NCBI RefSeq assembly: GCF_024642165.1
Contig: NZ_JAHEBP010000009.1
Location: 1 to 34,302, forward strand
From: Demequina sp.
Lineage (GTDB): Bacteria; Actinomycetota; Actinomycetes; Actinomycetales; Demequinaceae
Length of the DNA stretch: 34,302 bases
Reading direction: 5' to 3'
Part shown: positions 1-10,113 of the stretch, in pieces
How the letters are laid out: each line of letters opens with the position of its first letter
How positions within the stretch are numbered: the first letter of the stretch is position 1
Notes under the pieces: model-generated
Seen by the model: the letters and a program-made list of their open reading frames with translations, nothing else
Told to the model about the DNA's origin: nothing
Database searches by the model: none
Translations under genes and position numbers: made by a program

Positions 1-1010
1 GGGACGAACCCGATGCCGGAGTGCAGCACGTCCGTGATGGACTTACCGGTGATGACCTCGCCGTCGAGCGTCGCCTTGCCCGCGTCCGCCACCACCACTC
101 CGAGCAGCGCCTCGGTGAGCTCCGTCTGGCCGTTGCCCTGCACGCCGGCGATGGCGAGGATCTCCCCCGCCCTGACCTTGAAGGACACGCCGGCCAGCTG
201 GACGATCCCGGCATCGTCGACCACGGTCAGCCCGTCGACGTCGAGCATCACGTCGCCCGGCTCGGCGTCCGCCTTGTCGACGCGCATCGTCACGGCGCGC
301 CCGACCATCAGCGAGGCGAGCTCCTCCTGCGTCGCGGTGGGCTCGGCGGTGCCTACCACCTTGCCGCGGCGGATCACGGTGATGGTGTCCGCGACGGCCT
401 GCACCTCGCGGAGCTTGTGGGTGATGAGGACCACGGCCGTGCCGGCGTCCCGGAGGTCGCGGACGATGCCCAGCAGCTCGTCGGTCTCCTGCGGCGTAAG
501 CACGGCGGTGGGCTCGTCGAGGATGAGCACTCGGGCATCGCGCGACAGCGCCTTGATGATCTCCACGCGCTGTTGGGCGCCCACCGGGAGGTCCTCGATG
601 ACCGCGTCGGGGTCCACCCGGAAGTTGAAGCGATCGGAGATCTCGCGGACCTTGCGGCGCGCCGATTCCAGGTCGAGCAGCTTGGCCGGGCCGCGGACGT
701 CCTCGTGCCCCAGCATCACGTTCTCGGCGACGGTGAAGGGATGCACCAGCATGAAGTGCTGGTGCACCATGCCGATGCCCGCCGCCATGGCGTCGCCCGG
801 CCCGGCGAAGGCGACCTGCTCGTCGTCGAGCAGCACCTCGCCCTCGTCCGCGTCGTAGAGCCCGAACAGCACGTTCATGAGCGTCGACTTGCCCGCGCCG
901 TTCTCGCCGAGCAGCGCGTGCACGGTTCCGGACTCGACCACCAGGTCGATCCGGTCGTTGGCGGTGAAGTCACCGAAGCGCTTGGTGATGCCGCGCAGTT
1001 CCAGTTTCAC
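1..1010 (-). CDS. ABC transporter ATP-binding protein (BMP-linked nucleoside/sugar type), C-terminus truncated by the window edge
   Basis: Minus-strand frame reads MKLELRGITKRFGDFTANDRIDLVVESGTVHALLGENGAGKSTLMNVLFGLYDADEGEV...LPVGAQQRVEIIKALSRDARVLILDEPTAVLTPQE: Walker A, Q-loop and Walker B present. GTG start at 1010. Not in the ORF track because it runs off the edge. Confidence 0.93.
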   Translation of the reverse strand, partial: MKLELRGITKRFGDFTANDRIDLVVESGTVHALLGENGAGKSTLMNVLFGLYDADEGEVLLDDEQVAFAGPGDAMAAGIGMVHQHFMLVHPFTVAENVMLGHEDVRGPAKLLDLESARRKVREISDRFNFRVDPDAVIEDLPVGAQQRVEIIKALSRDARVLILDEPTAVLTPQETDELLGIVRDLRDAGTAVVLITHKLREVQAVADTITVIRRGKVVGTAEPTATQEELASLMVGRAVTMRVDKADAEPGDVMLDVDGLTVVDDAGIVQLAGVSFKVRAGEILAIAGVQGNGQTELTEALLGVVVADAGKATLDGEVITGKSITDVLHSGIGFV

Positions 1011-1064
1011 GGGCGTCCTTCCACGTCTTTGCAGGTATGACTCGAAGCCTACTCTCGGGAAGCA

Positions 1065-1107
1065 CCGAGGGGCGCGTCATGGGCATGGCCCACGACGCGC
1101 CCCTCGG
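1065..1107 (-). terminator. Strong intergenic hairpin between the BMP lipoprotein gene and the ATPase gene
   Basis: CCGAGGGGCGCGTC-A-TGGGC-ATG-GCCCA-C-GACGCGCCCCTCGG: a 14-bp stem, one A/C mismatch, a further 5-bp stem and a 3-nt loop. No clear U-tract. Confidence 0.7.
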
Positions 1108-1119
1108 GCACTGCGACTG

Positions 1120-2199
1120 CTAGGAGACGGCGACCGAGATGGAGCCGTCGATGATGCCCGCCTTGATGGTCTCAAGCTCGGCCGCGACATCCGCGGAGAC
1201 CACGGCGTTGAGGGCTGCAAGGCCCACGCCCTCGTTCTCGAGCGTGCCCAGGTACGGCTCGCCGGAGAAGCCGGCGCCCGTCGCGGTCTCGATGATGACG
1301 TCGTGGACGGCCACGCCGGTGTTCTTCAGCACCGAGGTGAGGACGATGTCCGCGTAGTCGGTCGTGACGGTCCAGTCGGCGTCCACGCCGATGATCCACA
1401 CGTCGCCCGCAGACTGCGCCGCAGCGGCGGCGCCCAGACCCACGGGGCCCGCGACCGGGAGGATGATGTCCGCGCCCTGGTCGATGAAGCCCTGTGCGGT
1501 GCTCTGGCCCTTGGTCTGGTCGGAGAAGTCACCGGTGAAGGAGCCGTCCGTGCCGTCCCAGCCCAGCAACGTGACGTCGCCACCGGTGGTCTCGTTGAAG
1601 TAGTTGACGCCCGCGAGGAAGCCGTTCATGAAGATCGTCACCGGCGGGATGTTGATGCCGCCGAAGGTGGCGACGGTGCCCGTGGCCGTGGTGGCCGCGG
1701 CGGCGTAGCCGGCGAGGAACGCCGCCTCGTCCGTCTGGAACTGGAGCGGCTTGATGTTCGGAGCGTCGGTCTCACCGTTGAAGTCGGCGTCCGCCGCGTC
1801 GTCGATGATCGCGAAGTTGGTGTCGGGGTTGGCGAGCGCGCCGGCGATGGTGGCGTCGGCAAGGTTGAAGCCCACGGTGACGATCAGGTCGCACGCATCG
1901 GCGACCAGCGCGTCGATGTTCGGCGCGTAGTCGTTGGAGTCCTGCGACTCGGCCGTCTTGAACTCGACGCCGAGCTCCTCGGCGGCTGCCACGAGGCCCT
2001 CGTAGCCGGTCTGGTTGAACGAGGCGTCGTCGAAGCCGCCCTCGTCGGAGACCATGCAGGGCTTGAAGTCGATGGTCTCGGTGGGGGTGCTGGTGGTGGG
2101 CTCGGATGACGAGCCGGTGTCCTCCGGCGCCGACGAGCACGCTGCGAGCGCGAGCGCCGACACGGCGGCAAGCGCGCCCACACGGATGATGTTGTTCAT
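1120..2199 (-). CDS. BMP family ABC transporter substrate-binding lipoprotein
   Basis: MNNIIRVGALAAVSALALAACSSAPEDTGSSS lipobox (LAAC), then CMVSDEGGFDDASFNQTGYEGL typical of Bmp/Med proteins. RBS-like AGAAGGA upstream. Confidence 0.95.
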   Translation of the reverse strand: MNNIIRVGALAAVSALALAACSSAPEDTGSSSEPTTSTPTETIDFKPCMVSDEGGFDDASFNQTGYEGLVAAAEELGVEFKTAESQDSNDYAPNIDALVADACDLIVTVGFNLADATIAGALANPDTNFAIIDDAADADFNGETDAPNIKPLQFQTDEAAFLAGYAAAATTATGTVATFGGINIPPVTIFMNGFLAGVNYFNETTGGDVTLLGWDGTDGSFTGDFSDQTKGQSTAQGFIDQGADIILPVAGPVGLGAAAAAQSAGDVWIIGVDADWTVTTDYADIVLTSVLKNTGVAVHDVIIETATGAGFSGEPYLGTLENEGVGLAALNAVVSADVAAELETIKAGIIDGSISVAVS

Positions 2200-2251
2200 C
2201 AGGTGATTCCTTCTGCTGTTCAGCCCGGCGGTCGCCGAGCGGGTGTGTGCC

Positions 2252-2274
2252 AACAATCGTACGCGTGGATTGTT
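2252..2274. promoter_or_regulatory. Perfect 7-bp dyad AACAATC-N9-GATTGTT upstream of the BMP gene (candidate operator)
   Basis: AACAATCGTACGCGTGGATTGTT lies in the intergenic region between manC and the BMP gene. Confidence 0.5.
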
Positions 2275-2321
2275 ACTGGATTTGTAGCCCAAGTTGCGCC
2301 CAGGCAACGATTCGGTATCGG

Positions 2322-3407
2322 TCACGCCGTTTCGAGGGCTCCGGCCGCATCCTTCACGCGCTGGGCGGCACTGCGGACCGTCACCAGGATGGCCTCGTCG
2401 GACTCGACCACCACCGCATCGTCCACGCCCACCACCACCACGGGCTTGGTGCCGCCCACCACGACGGCGCCGCGTGCGCCCACCATGGCGACCGCGCCGT
2501 CGCGGGCGATCGACACCGCCGCGGCCCCCGCGCCGGACAGCTCGGCGAGGGAGTCGAAGTCCCCCACGTCGTGCCACTCGAACGAGGCGGGCACCACCGC
2601 GACCCCGCCCTCGGCGGCCACCGGCTCGGCGATGGCGTGGTCGATGGCGATCCGGGTCAGGGTGGGCCACACGCGCGCCACCACGGCGGCACGGTCGGGG
2701 CCGTCCCAGGCCGCAGCGATCTCGCGTGCACCCGCCGCGAGCGCAGGCTGGAGCCGGTCGAGGTGGCCCAGCAGCACGTCGGTGCGCACCACGAACATGC
2801 CGGCGTTCCAGGCGAAGCCGCCCCGCTCGAGCATCGCGGCGGCCGTCTCCGCATCCGGCTTCTCCGTGAACGCGACCACGTGGCGGGCGTCGCCGGCGAG
2901 CGACTCGCCCATCTCGATGTAGCCGAACCCTGTCGAGGGCTCGGTGGGCTCGATGCCGATGACCACCACCTTGCCGTCCTCGGCGGCGCGTGCGGCCTCG
3001 ACCACGGTGGCGCGGAAGGCGCCCGCGTCCGGGATGATGTGGTCGGCCGCGAAGGAGCCCATCACCCGGGCGCCCCAGCGCCGCTCGATCACCGCCGCGG
3101 CGAGCGCGATCGCCGCCATCGAGTCCCGCGGGGTCGGCTCGGTCACCAGGTTCTCGCGGGGCACGTCGACCTGAGCGGCGACCGCATCGGCGTGTCGCTC
3201 TCCGGTCACCACGATCACCCGCTGAGACAGCGGCTGCACACGGCTGACCGTGTCCTGGATCAGGGTGGCACCGGTGCCCAGCAGGTCCAGCAGGAACTTG
3301 GGACGATGCGGCTGGGACAGCGGCCAGAGCCGCGAGCCCACACCCCCGGCGGGGATGACGGTGACGAAGTCGGGCAGCAGCGGGGAGTCGGGTGTCGAAG
3401 CGCTCAT
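2322..3407 (-). CDS. manC: Mannose-1-phosphate guanylyltransferase
   Basis: MSASTPDSPLLPDFVTVIPAGGVGSRLWPLSQPHRPKFLLDLLGTGATLIQDTVSRV: nucleotidyltransferase signature. ATG at 3407 chosen over the longer ORF start. Confidence 0.93.
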   Translation of the reverse strand: MSASTPDSPLLPDFVTVIPAGGVGSRLWPLSQPHRPKFLLDLLGTGATLIQDTVSRVQPLSQRVIVVTGERHADAVAAQVDVPRENLVTEPTPRDSMAAIALAAAVIERRWGARVMGSFAADHIIPDAGAFRATVVEAARAAEDGKVVVIGIEPTEPSTGFGYIEMGESLAGDARHVVAFTEKPDAETAAAMLERGGFAWNAGMFVVRTDVLLGHLDRLQPALAAGAREIAAAWDGPDRAAVVARVWPTLTRIAIDHAIAEPVAAEGGVAVVPASFEWHDVGDFDSLAELSGAGAAAVSIARDGAVAMVGARGAVVVGGTKPVVVVGVDDAVVVESDEAILVTVRSAAQRVKDAAGALETA

Positions 3408-3414
3408 GGACACC

Positions 3415-3424
3415 ACCCTAGAAT
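3415..3424. promoter_or_regulatory. Overlapping divergent -10 elements for manC (TAGGGT, minus) and sdhC (TAGAAT, plus)
   Basis: ACCCTAGAAT. On minus, TAGGGT lies 7 nt before the manC ATG (leaderless-type). On plus, TAGAAT precedes the sdhC RBS AGGAGAG. Confidence 0.5.
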
Positions 3425-3459
3425 GGACGGCGTTACCGGTTGCGTTTCGAAGGAGAGCC

Positions 3460-3834
3460 GTGTCCCCCACGACGACCTTGTATCGAGGACATGAAGGCAT
3501 GTGGATGTGGGTGGTCCACCGCGTTACGGGTGTGGCCATCTTCTTCTTCCTGCTCGTCCACGTGCTCGACACGTCGCTGGTACGGGTGTCGCCCGAGGCG
3601 TACAACGAGATCATCGGCAGCTACAAGACGCCCATCTACGGACTCGTCGAGGCCGGCCTGGTGGCCGCGATCCTGCTCCACGCTTTCAACGGCCTGCGCA
3701 TCATCGCCGTGGACCACTCGACGTGGGCGCTTCGCCACCAGAAGCAGCTGGTGTGGGCGGTGTGGATCATCTTCGTGGTGCTCATGGTGCCGTTCCTGAT
3801 CCGCCACCTCGGCCACGTGTTCGGGGCTGCCTGA
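3460..3834 (+). CDS. sdhC: Succinate dehydrogenase cytochrome b556 subunit
   Basis: [51 protein letters not shown]: SdhC-type haem-binding TM protein. GTG start preceded by AGGAGAG. Confidence 0.92.
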   Translation: MSPTTTLYRGHEGMWMWVVHRVTGVAIFFFLLVHVLDTSLVRVSPEAYNEIIGSYKTPIYGLVEAGLVAAILLHAFNGLRIIAVDHSTWALRHQKQLVWAVWIIFVVLMVPFLIRHLGHVFGAA

Positions 3835-4276
3835 TGACCGCCCCCCGGCTGAAGGATCCGCGCGCCCGTTCTGGCCGCCTCCGCCCCGGTGCCGAGCAGT
3901 GGTCCTGGCGCTTCATGCGCATCACCGGCCCACTGCTGCTGGTCCTGATCCTCACGCACCTCTTCATCAACCTGCTGACCGGCGATGGCGTCAGCCAGAT
4001 CGACTTCGCGTTCGTCGCCGGCAAGTGGGCCTCCCCGCTCTGGCAGGTCTGGGACCTCGTCATGCTGGTGCTCGCGATGCTGCACGGCGGCAACGGCATG
4101 CGCCTGCTCGTCAACGATTACGCCACCGGCCGCCGGATGCGGACCACCCTGCACTCGCTGCTCGGATTCTCCGTGATCGGCATCATCGTGCTGGGCGCGC
4201 TCGTCATCTTCACGTTCGACCCGTGCCCCGCGGGCGCGGATGCCAGCCTGCTGCCCAGCTTCTGCGAGGGAGTCGC

Positions 4277-4280
<4 letters not shown>
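3834..4280 (+). CDS. sdhD: Succinate dehydrogenase hydrophobic membrane anchor subunit
   Basis: [48 protein letters not shown]...; start overlaps the sdhC stop; lies between sdhC and sdhA. Confidence 0.92.
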
Positions 4281-6046
<1,766 letters not shown>

Positions 6047-6047
6047 C

Positions 6048-6812
6048 ATGACGGCCACCGCCGAGTCCCCCACCGCGGGCGAGGTCGCCACCATGCGCGT
6101 CGAGCTTCAGGTGCTGCGCATGAACCCCGAGGGCACGCACGAGCGCAAGGCGGGCGAGTCCTACTGGGACTTCTTCGTGGTCGAGGCGCACCCCACGGAC
6201 CGCGTGCTCGACGCGCTCCACAAGATCAAATGGGAGCACGACGGCTCCCTCGCGTTCCGCCGCTCCTGCGCCCACGGAGTGTGCGGCTCCGACGCGATGC
6301 GCATCAACGCGCGCAACCGCCTCGCCTGCAAGACGCTGCTCAAGGACCTCAACCCCGCGCGGCCCATCAAGATCGAGCCCATCAAGGGCCTGCCGGTCGA
6401 GAAGGACCTCATCGTGGACATGGAGCCGTTCTTCGCGTCCTACCGCGAGATCATGCCGTTCCTCATGACCTCGGGCGCCGCACCGGCGCGCGAGCGGCTC
6501 CAGTCCCCCGAGGAGCGCGCGCGCTACGACGACACCACCAAGTGCATCATGTGTGCCGCGTGCACCACGGCCTGCCCGGTGTTCTGGACGGACGGGCAGT
6601 ACTTCGGCCCGCAGGCGATCGTGGGCGCGCACCGGTTCATCTTCGACTCCCGGGACGAGGGCCAGTGGGACCGCCTCGAGGTCCTCAACGACAAGGCCGG
6701 CGTGTGGAAGTGCCGCACCGCCTTCAACTGCACCGAGGCGTGCCCGCGCGGCATCGAGGTCACCAAGGCCATCTCCGAGGTCAAGAAGGCGCTCACCACC
6801 GGCGAGATCTGA
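6048..6812 (+). CDS. sdhB: Succinate dehydrogenase iron-sulfur subunit
   Basis: SCAHGVCGSDAM, CIMCAACTTACPVFW and CTEACPRGIEVTKAI iron-sulfur motifs. Confidence 0.98.
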   Translation: MTATAESPTAGEVATMRVELQVLRMNPEGTHERKAGESYWDFFVVEAHPTDRVLDALHKIKWEHDGSLAFRRSCAHGVCGSDAMRINARNRLACKTLLKDLNPARPIKIEPIKGLPVEKDLIVDMEPFFASYREIMPFLMTSGAAPARERLQSPEERARYDDTTKCIMCAACTTACPVFWTDGQYFGPQAIVGAHRFIFDSRDEGQWDRLEVLNDKAGVWKCRTAFNCTEACPRGIEVTKAISEVKKALTTGEI

Positions 6813-6813
6813 C

Positions 6814-6844
6814 GGACGGCGCGCCCCTCGGCCAGCGCGCGTCC
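6814..6844 (+). terminator. GC-rich hairpin immediately after the sdhB stop
   Basis: GGAC-(G)-GCGCGC-CCCTCGGCCA-GCGCGC-GTCC stem-loop 2 nt after the sdhB stop. Confidence 0.6.
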
Positions 6845-6867
6845 GCCAGGCGTCCTACGGTCGACTC

Positions 6868-7668
6868 ATGGACACGTGGGACGCGGGCGAACTCTACGAG
6901 CAGTACATGGGCCGATGGAGCCGGAGCATCTCGGCCAGTTTTCTCGGTTGGCTCGACGCCGACAAGGATGCTCGCTGGCTCGACGTGGGGTGCGGAACCG
7001 GGGCGCTCACCGCACAGATCGTCACCACATGTCGACCCTCACGCGTGGTCGGTATCGACACGTCGGAGGCGTTCATCGCCGCCGCCCGCCGGCACCTCTC
7101 CACCGCCACCTTCGATGTCGGTGACGCGGCGCAGCTCCCCTATGAGAATCGCTCCTTCGATGTCACCGTCAGCGCGATCGCGCTGAACTTCGTCCCCGCG
7201 CCGTCGGCCGCGATCGGCCACATGGTTCGCGTGACGGAGCACGGCGGGCTGGTAGCGGCGTACGTCTGGGACTACGCCGAGGGCATGGAGATGCTGCGCG
7301 AGTTCTGGGACGCCGCCATCGCGCTCGACCCGGCGGCATCCGAGCTCGACGAGGCGCGGCGCTTTCCGCTCTGCGCCGAGGGCGCCTTGGCGACCGCGTT
7401 CGCGGAAGCAGGACTCACGGAGGTCGAGCAGCAGCCCCTGAAGACGGCGACGGCGTTCGAGTCCTTCGAGGACCTCTGGGAGCCTTTCCTGAGCGGTCAG
7501 GGGCCCGCGCCTTCGTATGTCGCGAGCCTCGACGCCGCCCACCGGTCCGCGCTCGAAGGCCGCCTGCGCGGGTCTCTCCCCACCGGCCCGGCGGGCGAGA
7601 TCACGCTCTCCGCGACCGCCTGGGCCGTCAAGGGCCGCGTGTCCGCACACGAGGCTCGATCGCTCTAG
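6868..7668 (+). CDS. Class I SAM-dependent methyltransferase
   Basis: MDTWDAGELYEQYMGRWSRSISASFLGWLDADKDARWLDVGCGTGALTAQI: LDVGCGTG motif I. Confidence 0.93.
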   Translation: MDTWDAGELYEQYMGRWSRSISASFLGWLDADKDARWLDVGCGTGALTAQIVTTCRPSRVVGIDTSEAFIAAARRHLSTATFDVGDAAQLPYENRSFDVTVSAIALNFVPAPSAAIGHMVRVTEHGGLVAAYVWDYAEGMEMLREFWDAAIALDPAASELDEARRFPLCAEGALATAFAEAGLTEVEQQPLKTATAFESFEDLWEPFLSGQGPAPSYVASLDAAHRSALEGRLRGSLPTGPAGEITLSATAWAVKGRVSAHEARSL

Positions 7669-8690
7669 GCCTGGGCGCCGCGGTCCCGCACCGTCGCGCG
7701 CGCGGTGGTCACGGGGGTGTCGCGGTTGGGCGCGACCGCCGAGTCGACGGTCATGGTCGGCGCGTCGTCGGGGCGGGCGGTCTCGACGCCCGAGGGCTCC
7801 CGATGATGCGCGCCCAGCCACGCGGCGGTGAGCAGCAGGACGCGATTGACGTAGTCGACGAAGATCATCAGCGTGAAGATCGCCGCGAACGGCGCGAGCA
7901 CCTTGTTGTCCGTCACACCGCTGACGAACAGGCTGATGAACTGCCGCAGCACGCCGATCGCCAGGGCCGAGACGAGCACCACCCACAGCAGGCGCCGGGA
8001 CCAGGCCGCACCGCCGAGCAGCATCAGCGCGAGCGCCACGAACAGCATGTCGGCGATCACGCCGGCCAGGGCGGCACTGGCGCGCAGCACCCACGAAGGG
8101 ACCGACATCCCGACGAGCTCGGCGACCCACTCCGCCGCGCCGGAGGCGACCACCTGGATGGCGATGCCGACCACGGCTATCACCACCAACGCGACCAGCG
8201 CCACGAGGTCCCGGACCCGGCCGGACACGGGGGACGCGACCTCGCGACCGAGCATCGAGCGCAGGCTGGTGCGCAGGCCCCGCACGTAGCGGGACGCCGT
8301 GTTGAGGAGGATCAGCAGCGTGACGACGCCGATGATCCCGGTCGCGAGGGCGGTGCCGCTCGAGGACAAGATGTCCGGGTCGATCAGCCCCGGAGAGTCG
8401 TCCGTCGCCACGAGTCCGGGCACGGCTTCGCCCAGGTAGTCGAACATCGCTGCGCGCAAGGTCGGATTGGTGGCGACGGACACGGATGCCACCGTCGCGG
8501 CGATGACTGCGCCGGCCGCGATGGACGTCAGGGAGAGGTATGCGATGCCCGCCGCGAGGACGTTTCCGTTGAGGAGCACGAAGCGCCGAAGCGCGCGGCC
8601 CCAGGTGCTGCCGTCCCAGCGCTCCTTGGCCTGCTTGCCCCGCGTGACGTACGCGCTCGCCCGCTCCTTGAGGTCCGGATCGTCGCTCAT
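7665..8690 (-). CDS. YihY/BrkB family inner-membrane protein
   Basis: VLLNGNVLAAGIAYLSLTSIAAGAVIAATVASV plus multiple TM helices. Located downstream of trpS, a common actinobacterial arrangement. Confidence 0.85.
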   Translation of the reverse strand: MSDDPDLKERASAYVTRGKQAKERWDGSTWGRALRRFVLLNGNVLAAGIAYLSLTSIAAGAVIAATVASVSVATNPTLRAAMFDYLGEAVPGLVATDDSPGLIDPDILSSSGTALATGIIGVVTLLILLNTASRYVRGLRTSLRSMLGREVASPVSGRVRDLVALVALVVIAVVGIAIQVVASGAAEWVAELVGMSVPSWVLRASAALAGVIADMLFVALALMLLGGAAWSRRLLWVVLVSALAIGVLRQFISLFVSGVTDNKVLAPFAAIFTLMIFVDYVNRVLLLTAAWLGAHHREPSGVETARPDDAPTMTVDSAVAPNRDTPVTTARATVRDRGAQA

Positions 8691-8697
8691 GCGGCTC

Positions 8698-9705
8698 CTA
8701 ACGGTGCAGTGCGGGCAGCAGGCCCAGCCTGTCGTAGACGCGGTCCAGGGTCACCTGGGCGATGGCCGAGGCCTTCGCGGCGCCCTGCGCCAACACGGTG
8801 TCCAACCGATCCGGCGAGTCGATCCATTCCATCGCCGAGTCGTGCAGCGGCGTGAGGTACGCGACCACCACGTCCGCGAGCTCCGACTTGAGGTGGCCGT
8901 ACATCCTGCCCTCGTACCGCGCCTCGAGGTCCTCGACGGCCTCGCCCGACAGTGCCGAGTAGATCGTGAGCAGGTTTGAGATTCCGGGCTTGGCGTCGCG
9001 ATCGAACCGGATCTGGGTCTCGAGGTCCGTCACCGCGGACTTGATGTTCTTGGCGACCTTCTTCGGGTCATCGAGGATCTCGATGATGCCCTTGGGGTTG
9101 CCGCCCGACTTCGACATCTTCTTGACCGGGTCCTGAAGGTCGTAGATCTTCGCCGTCTCTTTGACGATGTGCGGCTTGGGGACCACCACGGTGCCCTCGC
9201 CGAGGCGCGAGTTGAGGCGCTCGGCGAGGTTGCGGGACAGCTCGAGGTGCTGGCGCTGATCCTCGCCCACGGGCACCACGTCCGTGTCGTACAGCAGGAT
9301 GTCCGCGGCCATGAGCACGGGGTAGGTGAACAGCCCGACGTTCGCTCCCGACTCGCCGGTCTTCTGGGTCTTGTCCTTGAACTGGGTCATGCGGCCGGCC
9401 TCGCCCATGCCGGTGAAGGTGCTCAGCGCCCAGGCCAGCTCCGCGTGCTGCGGGACGTGCGACTGCACGAAGCAGAGGGAGCGCTCGGGGTCCACGCCGG
9501 CGGCCAGGTACTGCGCGGCGGTGCGGCGCGTGCGGTCCCGAAGTTGCGCCGGGTCGGGCGACTGCGTGAGCGCATGCAGGTCCACCACCGAGTAGATCGC
9601 GTCGTGGGTGTCCTGCAGCTTCACCCACTCGACCAGCGCACCCAGGTAGTTGCCGAGGTGAAGGGAGTCGGAGGTGGGCTGCATGGCCGAGAACACGCGC
9701 GTCAT
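8698..9705 (-). CDS. trpS: Tryptophanyl-tRNA synthetase
   Basis: [35 protein letters not shown]-like site (LHLGNYLG) and the KMSKS motif ([12 protein letters not shown]). Confidence 0.97.
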   Translation of the reverse strand: MTRVFSAMQPTSDSLHLGNYLGALVEWVKLQDTHDAIYSVVDLHALTQSPDPAQLRDRTRRTAAQYLAAGVDPERSLCFVQSHVPQHAELAWALSTFTGMGEAGRMTQFKDKTQKTGESGANVGLFTYPVLMAADILLYDTDVVPVGEDQRQHLELSRNLAERLNSRLGEGTVVVPKPHIVKETAKIYDLQDPVKKMSKSGGNPKGIIEILDDPKKVAKNIKSAVTDLETQIRFDRDAKPGISNLLTIYSALSGEAVEDLEARYEGRMYGHLKSELADVVVAYLTPLHDSAMEWIDSPDRLDTVLAQGAAKASAIAQVTLDRVYDRLGLLPALHR

Positions 9706-9759
9706 GGGCCCATTGTTCCAAACAAGCCGCGGCTCCCGAACCGCCGCGCACCTTCGCGT

Positions 9760-9774
9760 TCCCGTAGTACGGGA
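9760..9774. repeat. 15-bp palindrome TCCCGTA-G-TACGGGA between trpS and tatB
   Basis: Perfect 7-bp arms with a single central base, in the 80-bp intergenic gap. Confidence 0.5.
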
Positions 9775-9785
9775 CGATGCGCCCG

Positions 9786-10109
9786 TCAGGTGGCGTCGGC
9801 GTCGAACGGCGCGGGGCCGGGCGACGGTTCGGCGACGCGACGAGCCGGCGCCGCGGGCGGCGGCGACGGCTCGTTCAGCGCCTCGCGAACGATCCGGCGG
9901 GGATCGTACTGACGCGGATCGAGCTGCTTCCAGTCGACCTCGTCACCCACCTCGGCCTTGACGGTGGCCTTGCCCTCGCGCAGCATGTCGCGCCCGCGCA
10001 CCACGAGTCCGCGCAGTTGGCGCGCGTACTCGGGCATCCTCTCGGGGCCGATCACCACGATGGCGACCAGCACGAGGATGAGGAGTTCCCCTCCGTTGAC
10101 GTCGAGCAT
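9786..10109 (-). CDS. tatB: Sec-independent protein translocase, TatB-like
   Basis: [78 protein letters not shown]: Tat A/B hinge and amphipathic helix. Directly follows htrA. Confidence 0.9.
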   Translation of the reverse strand: MLDVNGGELLILVLVAIVVIGPERMPEYARQLRGLVVRGRDMLREGKATVKAEVGDEVDWKQLDPRQYDPRRIVREALNEPSPPPAAPARRVAEPSPGPAPFDADAT

Positions 10110-10113
10110 GGAC

